Of a stretch of DNA of 44,355 nucleotides, positions 17,415 through 25,796 are shown piece after piece. Each line of letters opens with the position of its first letter. Position 1 is the first letter of the stretch. The position numbers and the translations under genes were made by a program. Source of the stretch: Bacteroidota bacterium (lineage in GTDB: Bacteria; Bacteroidota; Bacteroidia; Cytophagales; Cyclobacteriaceae); assembly GCA_023417065.1 (NCBI GenBank), contig JAEZGH010000205.1, positions 1 through 44,355 of the forward strand, read 5' to 3'. Below the pieces are notes generated by a model. That model was given only the letters and a program-made list of their open reading frames with translations, was not told the DNA's origin and made no database searches.

Positions 17415-18349
17415 TTTGACTGCTATCTGTCTGATGCAGAAATGCACTCACATCCTGAATCCAGCGTGCACGATTTTCAGAGAATACGTCATGGCCGGCA
17501 TGCGGATATCGGACCAGCACTTTCTTTTCGCTATTGAGGTTGCCATAGATGTCGAGGGTTTTTTCTATCGACACGCGGTCATCCAGGTCGCCGAACAAAA
17601 GGAGTGTTGGCGCAGTCACAGAAGCGGCGTATTCCGATGGATTGTGCGAGAATGGCCAATATCCCAGCTGAATGCCACCCCAGAAGGTTAACAATGAAGC
17701 CATCGGGAACGGCGGAATGTTCATGACACGAAAACGGGCAGACACAGTTTTGTAGAGCGACCCGAAGGGACACTCGAGCATTATTGAGGCTGGCTCAATT
17801 TTGTATTCATGAGCTGCCTTGAGAATAGCAGCTGCACCCATCGACGTTCCAAATAGATGTACTTCCCCATTTCCTTTTTGACGAACCCATTCATACACGT
17901 CCCTGACTTCGCGCGCTTCCGTGTAACCAAGCTTTGTGCTTTCCCTCTGACCCGCCGGAACCCATAAAGTCGACAAGGATCGTATTATATCCCCATCCGA
18001 TGAATTCTTCTGCACGTTCAAGCATGACTGATTTCTCGGCACTGTACCCGTGAAAGATGATGACAGTACCGCGCGCGTTTTCTGCGGGAATTTCCCATGC
18101 CTCCAACATTACGTCGCTTTGAATTTTTGCAGTGGTGTATGGCCGGAGGGGTGTGGCTTGGACCGTTGGCCGCGGAACCTCCATGCCAGTCAAAACAATC
18201 TTCGCTTTATCTGCCGCCGAAAGCTCGTTTGGGTTGAGTCGCGGTTTTTCGGAGTCGACGAAATGTGTGAAACGGTAAGCATGTCAAAAAGCCATTGCGT
18301 TGGCGAGGACAAAAAGAATTGCAATAACGCGTGCAGATTTCCGGAACAT
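17389..18349 (-). pseudogene. Inactivated alpha/beta hydrolase gene (in-frame stop and frameshift)
   Basis: Starting at the ATG at 18349, the frame reads a signal-anchor-like N-terminus (MFRKSARVIAILFVLANAMAF) and meets TGA at 18284-18286. The same frame then continues with HAYRFTHFVDSEKPRLN and the hydrolase core (VIIFHGYSAEKS, YNTILVDFMGSGGSEG). Around 17940-17947 the homology jumps by one base to another frame that carries STKLGYTEAREV, the nucleophile elbow GTSMGA, LLFGDLDDRVS and the catalytic-His region AGHDVF, ending at 17389. All parts of one hydrolase are present and in order, but broken twice. Either one base was inserted or two were lost near GAGGGAAAGC. Two independent lesions argue for real decay rather than one sequencing slip. 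Confidence 0.82.
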
Positions 18350-18486
18350 TCGGGAATGTTTGTTACTCTTTAACTGTTCGGTTGGAAAGTTAGTTACAAT
18401 ATGCTCATTTTTGGGCGTCCAATGTCGCTTTAATGGCGGGATGGAAACGTTACGAAGGATTTTAGTCTCCGATTTTTATTAAGGAT

Positions 18487-19470
18487 ATGGATATAAACAT
18501 GCTGCGCAGGCCTCGCCGGAATCGCAAGTCTGCGGTAATTCGCGCAATGGTCGAGGAAACCCGCGTTCACACCGACAATCTTATTTTTCCTCTTTTTCTC
18601 GTAGATGGAAAGAAACAGCAGGTGGAGGTAAACTCAATGCCGGGAATTTATCGCTGGTCTGCCGACCTAATGCTGAAGGAAATTGAAAACTGTATGAATC
18701 TCGGCATCCGCGCCTTTGATATTTTTCCTGCTGTCGAGGATAGTCTCAAGGATAAGCGCGCTACCAAAAGTTATGACAAGAATTTCTTCTACCTGAAGGC
18801 GCTGCGCGAAATCAAGAAGCAGTTTCCTGAAGCGTGTATTATGACCGACATAGCTATGGATCCCTACAGCTCGGATGGTCACGATGGTTACGTGGAAGAT
18901 GGGAAAATTCTGAACGACGAAACCCTGTCCATTCTGGGGCAGATGGCGTTAGCACAGGCGGAAACAGGAATCGATATCCTCGGCCCTTCGGATATGATGG
19001 ATGGCCGCGTTGGATACATACGCGAAGTACTCGACGAAAGCGGGTTCACGGATGTTTCGATCATGAGCTATACAGCAAAGTACGCCAGCGCATTTTATAA
19101 TCCCTTCCGCGACGCACTGGATTCAGCACCAAAGTTTGGCGACAAAAAAACATATCAGATGAATCCTGCAAACCGCACTGAGGCGCTCGTTGAAGCAGAA
19201 CTGGATACAGCTGAGGGCGCAGACTTCCTGATGGTAAAACCTGCTCTCGCATACCTGGACATCATCTCCTTGTTGAAAAACAATTCGGCGCTTCCCATTG
19301 CAGCCTACAATGTGAGTGGCGAATATTCCATGATTAAAGCTGCTGCGAAGAACGGATGGCTCGACGGTCAGCGCGCAATGAAAGAATGTCTGCTTAGCAT
19401 TCGCAGAGCAGGAGCTGACGTCATACTTACCTATTTCGCTAAAGAATTCGCGCAGCTTTCCCGTCAGTAA
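18487..19470 (+). CDS. hemB: Delta-aminolevulinic acid dehydratase (porphobilinogen synthase)
   Basis: A 327-residue TIM-barrel enzyme condensing two 5-aminolevulinate molecules to porphobilinogen in haem synthesis. The start MLRRPRRNRKS, the Schiff-base lysines Lys198 (SYTAKYAS) and Lys251 (LMVKPALAY), and the C-terminal block VSGEYSMI are all standard. At the metal site the zinc-type Cys triad is replaced: residues 121-134 read DIAMDPYSSDGHDG. This is the Asp-rich version associated with magnesium-using rather than zinc-using enzymes. No other haem genes are adjacent. A start at ATG 18487 or at the ATG four codons later is possible. Confidence 0.95.
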   Translation: MDINMLRRPRRNRKSAVIRAMVEETRVHTDNLIFPLFLVDGKKQQVEVNSMPGIYRWSADLMLKEIENCMNLGIRAFDIFPAVEDSLKDKRATKSYDKNFFYLKALREIKKQFPEACIMTDIAMDPYSSDGHDGYVEDGKILNDETLSILGQMALAQAETGIDILGPSDMMDGRVGYIREVLDESGFTDVSIMSYTAKYASAFYNPFRDALDSAPKFGDKKTYQMNPANRTEALVEAELDTAEGADFLMVKPALAYLDIISLLKNNSALPIAAYNVSGEYSMIKAAAKNGWLDGQRAMKECLLSIRRAGADVILTYFAKEFAQLSRQ

Positions 19471-19509
19471 CAGCATAACCCCGCTGCAGTAAGGGTAACC
19501 TGGCGTTGT

Positions 19510-20037
19510 ATGAGTCTCCATGAAAAATATCTTCCGCAATACGACTTCAACGAAGTTCATCGTATAGAAGTCAAGGCTCCTGCGGACCGGATATTCGAAG
19601 CGATTATGGACCTGGACGTAAGGAAGTCCCGGCTGATCAGAATTCTGATCGGCTTGCGCGGAATGAAGCCCGGAGATTCCGGAGGGTTTCAAAACCTGCA
19701 GAAAATGGGCTTTACCATTCTTGAAGTAACGCCTATGCATGAAGGTATCGCTGGTCTCGTGGGGCAGTTCTGGAAGCCTTCAGGGAATATTCAAAAATTG
19801 TCTGCGGAAGAGTTTGTTTCTTTTGCCCGTGAAGGATTTCTCAAAGCGACGTGGAACTTTCGTATTACTGCTTCAGGAGAGGGGTCACATACTGTTGAAA
19901 CCGAAACCCGTGTGCAGTGCATCGGACCGCTCGCCAGAAAAAAGTTTCGTCGATACTGGCTTTTGGTAAAACCATTCAGTGGCATCATTCGAAAGGAGAT
20001 GCTGAAGATTATCCGCCACCAGGCCGGGCACGGTTAA
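19510..20037 (+). CDS. START/SRPBCC-like protein of unknown function
   Basis: A 175-residue protein. The start HRIEVKAPADRIFEAIMDLD is a typical first strand and helix of the SRPBCC (START-like) fold. The alternating strands later (TWNFRITASGEGSHTVETETRVQCIG) and the final long helix (FRRYWLLVKPFSGIIRKEMLKII) fit the same fold. Such proteins bind lipids or other hydrophobic ligands, but nothing identifies the ligand. It follows hemB by 39 bases on the same strand and may be co-transcribed. Confidence 0.65.
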   Translation: MSLHEKYLPQYDFNEVHRIEVKAPADRIFEAIMDLDVRKSRLIRILIGLRGMKPGDSGGFQNLQKMGFTILEVTPMHEGIAGLVGQFWKPSGNIQKLSAEEFVSFAREGFLKATWNFRITASGEGSHTVETETRVQCIGPLARKKFRRYWLLVKPFSGIIRKEMLKIIRHQAGHG

Positions 20038-20070
20038 CGTACCGGCTGGTGATCGGAGCGCAGATCCCTA

Positions 20071-21531
20071 CTACTTCTTTTCGTCGAGTGGAGGCAGGAT
20101 GAAATCGTCCAGAACGCTTCGCTGTTTCATCATGGCTTCGATTTCGTCGGGATGTCTTGGTGAAATCTTTGAAAGATGTTCGTTTCCATCCGCAGTAATC
20201 AGGAAATCATCCTCAATCCTGACCGCAATACCCCACCACTTCTTGTCGCAGTTAGCATTCTCAGGAATGTAGATGCCGGGTTCAATGGTTATCACCATGT
20301 TTTCGCGGAGTACGTCGTACGGACCCTTATCGTGAACGTCAAGCCCGATGTGGTGGCAGCAACCATGGGGATAATACATATGAGAAGTGCTCACCGATGG
20401 TATGATTCCGAGGTCTGCCAATCCCTGGTTAACAACATCTTTAGTGATTTTTGTCAATTCTGCGAAGGTGGTTCCGGGCTTACAGATTTTCATGGCTTCC
20501 TCCTGAGCTCGCAACACAATTTCATAGATCTGGCGTTGTTCAGTTGAAAACTTTCCGCTTGCGGGTATCGTCCTCGTTATGTCGGCAGTGTATCCGTGGT
20601 ATTCTGCACCAAGGTCCATGAGCACCAGTTCTTTGGAGTCGATTGCCGGTTTGTAGTTCTCCATATAGTGTAGAATGCAGCCATTGTGACCACCACCTAC
20701 GATGGACGGGTATCCAACTTCTTCGGCCTGATACTTCTTAAACACAAATTCGTGTATCCCCTGTATCTCGCGTTCCGACAAGCCGGGTTTCATGGCTTTC
20801 ATCACCTCATTCTGTCCGATGCACGAAATGGTGACGGCTTTGCGAAGCAGGTCGAGTTCATCAGGAGTTTTTATTCCGCGAAGATTCGCCATGAGCTCAT
20901 TGAGCTTCTTGACGTTGAGGTTGTTCTTCCCAGGCTCCGGCTTGAGGGTGAGGGCCTTCTCATCGGGGTAGTTTACCTTGCGCTTGAACTCTACGATTAG
21001 ATCGTACAGATCAGCTGAATCATAAGTCTTGTCCCGGACGTCATTCTTGAAGTCGTAAAACAGGATCTCATCAAACTTTGAAAAGTCAACGTTGTACTTC
21101 TTGAATTCCGTGTTGTTGAATGCCTGTTGCAAGCCCAGCATTTCTTTCGTCTTAACATTGCCAAGTCTGCGCCCTGTCCACATTTCGTAGACAACGTTCC
21201 GCGGCTGGACGAAGATAATTTCATCGTAGCGCGTGCCATTGGCTGCAGTTTGTTTGTCCTTGAAAATCAACAACACCGAATGAGGTTCCTTATATCCGGT
21301 CAGGTAATAAAAGTCGGGATCCTGGTGATAGGGATAATCCACATCATTGGAGCGGTTGCGTTCGGGATTTGCGAAAAAGACAGCAACCGAATTCGGTGGC
21401 ATGCTTTCCCTCAATTTGTTTCGACGATCCAGATGGAATTCCTTCGTGAGAAAATCCTTAGGTTGTTCAACATCGGATTGTGCAAATGAGGAAAAGGAGA
21501 TCAGTGCCAGTACAAAGATTAAGATGCGCAT
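20071..21531 (-). CDS. Exported Xaa-Pro aminopeptidase (M24B)
   Basis: A 486-residue protein. The start is placed at the ATG at 21531, which opens a clear signal peptide (MRILIFVLALISFSSFAQS, cleavage after about residue 17). The frame upstream of it is open but featureless. An aminopeptidase P N-terminal domain (residues 25-190, with VAVFFANPERNRSNDVDYPYHQD) is followed by a pita-bread M24 domain. The metal ligands are in LMDLGAEYHGYTADITRTIP (two Asp), HGCCHHIGLDVHD, ITIEPGIYIP and VRIEDD. It removes N-terminal residues before proline, here probably in the periplasm. The gene stands alone. Confidence 0.92.
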   Translation of the reverse strand: MRILIFVLALISFSSFAQSDVEQPKDFLTKEFHLDRRNKLRESMPPNSVAVFFANPERNRSNDVDYPYHQDPDFYYLTGYKEPHSVLLIFKDKQTAANGTRYDEIIFVQPRNVVYEMWTGRRLGNVKTKEMLGLQQAFNNTEFKKYNVDFSKFDEILFYDFKNDVRDKTYDSADLYDLIVEFKRKVNYPDEKALTLKPEPGKNNLNVKKLNELMANLRGIKTPDELDLLRKAVTISCIGQNEVMKAMKPGLSEREIQGIHEFVFKKYQAEEVGYPSIVGGGHNGCILHYMENYKPAIDSKELVLMDLGAEYHGYTADITRTIPASGKFSTEQRQIYEIVLRAQEEAMKICKPGTTFAELTKITKDVVNQGLADLGIIPSVSTSHMYYPHGCCHHIGLDVHDKGPYDVLRENMVITIEPGIYIPENANCDKKWWGIAVRIEDDFLITADGNEHLSKISPRHPDEIEAMMKQRSVLDDFILPPLDEKK

Positions 21532-21740
21532 AGAAGTGAAGCTTTGACTTAAAATAAAGAAAAGATAGGTGTAGTCATGTAGCCTTTTATGTCTGGATGC
21601 TATTCTTTTTGAAAGGCGAAATTCGAACAGATGCAGCTTATTGTGCAATGACGCAGTTCATCGAATCCGAATGGGTGGGGGATAGGCATTTGTTCAACTT
21701 GGATTCGCTTGCATAAAGGTATTTGCAAGACCCTTTCTTG

Positions 21741-21770
21741 AAAGGCAGACCTAACGGTCTGCCTTTTATT
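21741..21770. terminator. Strong bidirectional intrinsic terminator
   Basis: An 11-bp perfect stem, AAAGGCAGACC / GGTCTGCCTTT, with a TAAC loop (21741-21766) and a T-rich tail TATT on the plus strand. On the minus strand it follows the stop of the 69-residue gene (21786) by about 20 bases, so it most likely ends the rmuC operon transcript. Confidence 0.75.
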
Positions 21771-21785
21771 TGTTCAGCCAGAGAG

Positions 21786-21995
21786 CTACTCCTCCGCTTC
21801 GCGGATTTCGAAGTCGTTTCCCTTGCCATAACGGATGAGTTCTTTGAGGTGATATCGCTCGAGCGTAAGTGTGTCTTTCACACGGAAATCGCCGTTTGCG
21901 AGAATGCTCTCGATAATAAATTCATGAGTTTCTCCAAAGTTTACGAGCCGGTACTTCTTTCCGGTGCGAAGAACGTCAAATGAAAGCCCTGCCAT
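21786..21995 (-). CDS. Conserved-looking 69-residue protein, unknown function
   Basis: A 69-residue acidic-tailed protein (MAGLSFDVLRTGKKYRLVNFGE..., ending IREAEE). The alternating hydrophobic pattern suggests a small all-beta domain (YRLVNFGETHEFIIESIL, DFRVKDTLTLERYHL). No cysteines, signal or TM. It lies two bases after the GroES-like stop and is followed by a strong terminator, so it is the last gene of the rmuC operon. I do not recognise the family. Its codon use and position support a real gene. Confidence 0.72.
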   Translation of the reverse strand: MAGLSFDVLRTGKKYRLVNFGETHEFIIESILANGDFRVKDTLTLERYHLKELIRYGKGNDFEIREAEE

Positions 21996-21997
21996 AT

Positions 21998-22372
21998 CTA
22001 TAATTCCTCCTCGCGTTCGAGCATCAAAATCGATGCCTGTGGGACAATAAAATACTTTTCGTCTTCATACATAACTTCAATTGCACCTTTTTGAAGAAAG
22101 ATTGCAAGGTCGCCTTCCTGCGCCTGAAGCGGCAGGTATTTTACCTGATCTTCTTTCCCTTTCCACATGTCGTCTTCGTCGGCAGGCAGTGGAAGCGGAT
22201 AACCCGGTCCCACCTTAATTACGTAGCCGCTTTGAATTTTCTCCTTCTCCTGAACTCCCGGCGGAAGGTAGAGTCCGCTGGCCGTCTTGTCGGATTGTTT
22301 CGTGGGCTTGATCAGAACCCGGTCTCCCACTACAATGAGTTTCTTCAACTTGTTGTCTGGTGTAACTTTCAT
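21998..22372 (-). CDS. Divergent GroES-like (Cpn10-fold) protein
   Basis: A 124-residue protein whose ends match the GroES fold: VVGDRVLIKPTKQSDKTASGLYLPPG corresponds to the GroES start and mobile loop, and EVMYEDEKYFIVPQASILMLE to the GroES C-terminal strands. It is about 25 residues longer than GroES because the roof region is replaced by an acidic insertion (YPLPLPADEDDMWKGKEDQV). The GroEL-contact tripeptide, IVL in E. coli, reads LYL here. No groEL is nearby; it sits 14 bases after rmuC and two bases before a 69-residue gene. It may still cap GroEL or have another role. Confidence 0.82.
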   Translation of the reverse strand: MKVTPDNKLKKLIVVGDRVLIKPTKQSDKTASGLYLPPGVQEKEKIQSGYVIKVGPGYPLPLPADEDDMWKGKEDQVKYLPLQAQEGDLAIFLQKGAIEVMYEDEKYFIVPQASILMLEREEEL

Positions 22373-22386
22373 ATATCGTCTTCCTG

Positions 22387-23703
22387 TTATTCAAATAATC
22401 CTGCCTGATCCTCCGATCGTTTCAGAAGGTTTGGATCAATACTCTTGCTGGCCTTAGCACCGAGCTTCTTAAGGTCCTCCACCCTGCGCACAAGATTGCC
22501 ACTCCCGACCGACAGCTTCTTCATCGATTCCTCATAGTGTTTTTTCGAAGTGTCGAGATGACGACCCAGTGTGATCAGGTCATCGGTAAATCCAACGAAC
22601 TTGTCGTAAAGATCTCCCGCCTTGTTGGCAATATCGAGCACGTGTCGGTGTTGATACTCCTGTTTCCAGGTGTTCTTAATCAACTGAAGAGACGGAATCA
22701 GCAGCGTGGGACTAACAAACACAATCCGTCGTTCCAACGCTTCATCATATAAATTCTTCTCATGCTGAATAGCAACGATGTATGCCGGTTCGATAGGAAT
22801 GAACATGATTACAAAATCAAGGCTGCTTTCGGAAATGTTTTTCTGATAACCCTTATCGCCCAGCAGCTTCATGTGCTGACGTATTGAAGTAAGGTGTGCC
22901 TTGAGAAAAAGTCGTTTGTCTTCCTCGGATTCAGCGTTAACGAAGTTGTTATACGCCGTCAAACTCACCTTCGAGTCAATGATTACGTGCTTGTTCCCGG
23001 GCAGGCGGATAATAACATCGGGACGGAGCCTGCCTTCAGCAGTAGTGAAGCTTTCCTGAATTACATACTCCCGGTCTTTTTCAAGTCCGGATTTCTCGAG
23101 AATGCTTTCCAGGATGAATTCGCCCCATGCACCCTGAGTCTTGGAATCACCGCGGAGGGCACGCGTCAGGTTTTCGGCTTCGCGGGTCATCTGAACATTC
23201 AGCCGTTGCAGATTCTCCAATTGTTCGCGAAGTGCCGAATTCCGGGAAATGCTGTCTTTATTCGATTCTTCCACCTTCTTTTCAAACGCCACAATTTTTT
23301 CACCCAGTGGGCGAAGGAGTTCAAATAGATTGGATTTGTTCTGCTCGGTGAATTTGCGGCTTTTTTCTTCGAAGATTTCGTTCGCCAGATTCTTGAACTG
23401 GATGGCAAACTTCTCGTTAAGGGAATCAACTTCCTTTCGCTGGTCCTCAAGTTTTTCCTGCAGGTTTCGGTAATCCGACTCTGTCGCCGCAAGACTGTTA
23501 TTCAGCTCCAGGAGTGCCTGTCTTTCACGCTGGAGGTCAGCCTTAACTTCCGCAATCTGATTTTGAAGCGTCTTGTTGCGCTCCTGTTCTACCGCCAGGC
23601 GCGCAGTGCTTTCCGCCTGGTCTGCGGCAAGCCGGAATCTGGCCAGAAACCAACCCACTACGCCACCCACTGCCAATGCACAAATGATTACCAGAATTTC
23701 CAT
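22387..23703 (-). CDS. rmuC: DNA recombination protein RmuC
   Basis: A 438-residue protein: N-terminal TM helix (2-22), a long coiled coil (about 30-170) and the RmuC nuclease-like domain (GAWGEFILESILEKSGL; RLRPDVIIRLPGNKHVIIDSKVSLTAY; VIMFIPIEPAY; SPTLLIPSL). RmuC limits inversions between short inverted repeats in E. coli, and the domain is related to restriction-endonuclease folds; DSK-type residues are kept (IIDSKVS). The ATG at 23703 is chosen over a TTG seven codons earlier. It heads an operon with the GroES-like and 69-residue genes. Confidence 0.93.
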   Translation of the reverse strand: MEILVIICALAVGGVVGWFLARFRLAADQAESTARLAVEQERNKTLQNQIAEVKADLQRERQALLELNNSLAATESDYRNLQEKLEDQRKEVDSLNEKFAIQFKNLANEIFEEKSRKFTEQNKSNLFELLRPLGEKIVAFEKKVEESNKDSISRNSALREQLENLQRLNVQMTREAENLTRALRGDSKTQGAWGEFILESILEKSGLEKDREYVIQESFTTAEGRLRPDVIIRLPGNKHVIIDSKVSLTAYNNFVNAESEEDKRLFLKAHLTSIRQHMKLLGDKGYQKNISESSLDFVIMFIPIEPAYIVAIQHEKNLYDEALERRIVFVSPTLLIPSLQLIKNTWKQEYQHRHVLDIANKAGDLYDKFVGFTDDLITLGRHLDTSKKHYEESMKKLSVGSGNLVRRVEDLKKLGAKASKSIDPNLLKRSEDQAGLFE

Positions 23704-23855
23704 CGCGGTAAATATATGCGACAAATCACTCCCATTGAAGCCGGCAATAACGAAAGCCCGTCTCCTGATTCCAAAACCGTGCGCAGGGGCGTTTTTACTC
23801 GGGTTTTCGCCTGTTATTTGGTAGTTTTAAGCTTCTGTATCTTAAACGGCTTATT

Positions 23856-25094
23856 ATGGTGGAAACGATTCGGTCAAGCCAGGACGCGATCCGGCTCGAA
23901 GAAAAATATGGTGCGCATAACTATCATCCGCTCCCTGTGGTGCTTACCCGCGGGCAAGGGGTTTTTCTGTGGGATGTTGAAGGCAGGCGTTACTACGATT
24001 TCCTTTCCGCCTACAGTGCAGTGAATCAGGGACATTGTCATCCGCGCATTGTCAACGCGCTCATTGAACAGGCAAAGGAACTGACTCTCACGTCGCGGGC
24101 ATTCTACAACGACAAACTCGGCGTCGCGGAAAAATACATCTGCGAAACGTTTGGCTACCAAAAAGCATTGTTTATGAATTCAGGAGCTGAAGCCAACGAA
24201 ACGGCCATCAAGCTTGCGCGGAAATGGGGGTATATGAAGAAGGGGATCCCCGACAACGAGGCGGTGATTGTAGCCGTCAAACAAAATTTTCACGGCCGTA
24301 CTACAACCATTATTTCGGCGTCAACGGATGGGCTGGCGCGCAAAGGGTTCGGGCCCTTCATGCCGGGATTCGAAATTGTTGAATACGACAACGTTGAAGC
24401 AATTGAAAAGGCTCTGAGCAATCCAAATGTATGCGGGTTGTGGATTGAGCCTATCCAGGGTGAGGCCGGTGTTTATGTTCCCCAGGAAGGATACCTGAAA
24501 GCGGCGCGTGAGTTGTGTACGCGCTACAACGCACTCTTGATGATGGACGAAATTCAAACAGGTATCGCGCGTACAGGTAAGATGCTTGCGTCTGATCACG
24601 AAGGCGTTCGTCCGGATCTGTTGATCCTCGGCAAGGCCCTGAGTGGCGGAGTGCTGCCGGTGTCATGCGTGTTAGCCGACGACGACATCATGTTAGTCAT
24701 CCACCCCGGCGAACATGGCTCTACGTTTGGCGGTAACCCGCTGGCAGCAGCGGTGTGTATGGCTGCACTTGAGGTGGTCAAAGATGAAAACCTCGCCCAA
24801 AATGCGCAGACACTAGGAAAGGTATTCCGCGACCGGATGAATCAACTCAAAACGAAAACGGAACTTATCGCGGGCGTTCGCGGCAAAGGACTTCTAAATG
24901 CGATTGTGATAAATGACTCGCCTGAAAGTGATACGGCCTGGAATATTTGTTTGCAACTTGCAGAAAACGGATTGCTGGCGAAGCCGACTCACGGTAACAT
25001 CATCCGTCTCGCACCACCTCTTGTGATCACTGAGGAGCAGGTCCATGAATGCTGCGATGTGATCGAAAAGGTTACTCTTAATTTTAAACGTTAA
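23856..25094 (+). CDS. rocD: Ornithine-oxo-acid aminotransferase
   Basis: A 412-residue class III PLP aminotransferase that converts ornithine and 2-oxoglutarate to glutamate semialdehyde and glutamate. Ornithine-transaminase marks: EKYGAHNYHPLPVVL at the start, the aromatic active-site stretch FLSAYSAVNQGHCHP, MNSGAEANETAIKLARKW, DEIQTGIARTG (231-241), the PLP lysine in LILGKALSGG (Lys260) and GSTFGGNPL. N-acetylornithine or GABA transaminase is less likely because of the HNYHPLP block. It is transcribed alone, divergent from rmuC. No arginase is in the window. Confidence 0.93.
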   Translation: MVETIRSSQDAIRLEEKYGAHNYHPLPVVLTRGQGVFLWDVEGRRYYDFLSAYSAVNQGHCHPRIVNALIEQAKELTLTSRAFYNDKLGVAEKYICETFGYQKALFMNSGAEANETAIKLARKWGYMKKGIPDNEAVIVAVKQNFHGRTTTIISASTDGLARKGFGPFMPGFEIVEYDNVEAIEKALSNPNVCGLWIEPIQGEAGVYVPQEGYLKAARELCTRYNALLMMDEIQTGIARTGKMLASDHEGVRPDLLILGKALSGGVLPVSCVLADDDIMLVIHPGEHGSTFGGNPLAAAVCMAALEVVKDENLAQNAQTLGKVFRDRMNQLKTKTELIAGVRGKGLLNAIVINDSPESDTAWNICLQLAENGLLAKPTHGNIIRLAPPLVITEEQVHECCDVIEKVTLNFKR

Positions 25095-25181
25095 CCGCCT
25101 TTTTCGAAATCAATCCGGCGATGCCGGGTGTTTTGATCGTGATGTTGGTGTTTCCACCGGATATCCGTGCAGACGATGCTA

Positions 25182-25796
25182 TTAAAGAACACCTTTTTCC
25201 ATTAGCTGCTTTCGTAATGCGTCCGGCGACGTGAACCGGATAGTATGAAAACCTAATTCAGAGGCAGCGACGATGTTCTTCTCGTTGTCGTCAATAAACA
25301 GCGCCTGCTGTGGTTCAAAGTTGTATCTCGACGTAAGGATGTCGAAGATCTGACGCTCAGGCTTCTTGCACTTCTCAATGCCCGACACAACAATTCCTTC
25401 AAACCATTTCAGGAATTCAAAATTTTCCTGAGCCCAGGGAAATGTTTCTGCCGACCAGTTTGTGAGCGCGTACAAACGATGCTTCCTCATATCCCGTATT
25501 TCCGTAAGAATATCGACCGTTCCTGCGATAGCTCCATTCATCGTTTCCTGCCATCGGCCATACCACGCTTCTATGGGTTCACGCCACTCCGGGTGCTTCG
25601 CTACCAGAGTAGCGGTTGCTTCTTCAAAGGAGCGCCCGCCATCCTGTTCGTCGTTCCATTCACTCGTGCAGATGTTTTCCAGAAACCAGGTTACTTCTTC
25701 TTCTGTCTTAAAGATTTTTCTGTAAAGGTATCGCGGGTTCCAGTCGATGAGCACGCCGCCGAGATCGAAGATGATGGTATTAATTGGACTTGTCAT
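25182..25796 (-). CDS. HAD-family phosphatase (YihX-like)
   Basis: A 204-residue haloacid dehalogenase-like hydrolase. Motif I is IIFDLGGVL with the nucleophile Asp11, motif II is in YALTNWS, motif III the KKPERQIF lysine, and motif IV is FIDDNEKN. The cap (residues 18-85, rich in Trp and Glu) is like that of the YihX/alpha-D-glucose-1-phosphatase group. The substrate is unknown, though a sugar phosphate is plausible given the adjacent glycosyltransferase. The ATG at 25796 lies inside the end of that gene (17-base overlap), pointing to translational coupling. The longer open frame upstream is the glycosyltransferase gene in another frame. Confidence 0.88.
   Translation of the reverse strand: MTSPINTIIFDLGGVLIDWNPRYLYRKIFKTEEEVTWFLENICTSEWNDEQDGGRSFEEATATLVAKHPEWREPIEAWYGRWQETMNGAIAGTVDILTEIRDMRKHRLYALTNWSAETFPWAQENFEFLKWFEGIVVSGIEKCKKPERQIFDILTSRYNFEPQQALFIDDNEKNIVAASELGFHTIRFTSPDALRKQLMEKGVL

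Noticed and set aside
21600..21735. Possible tRNA-like stretch (GTTCATCGAATCC)
   Set aside because: A T-loop-like word is present, but no acceptor, D-arm or anticodon stem can be paired around it.
21638..21829. 63-codon minus frame after the 69-residue gene
   Set aside because: It runs through the terminator hairpin and overlaps the real gene in another frame.
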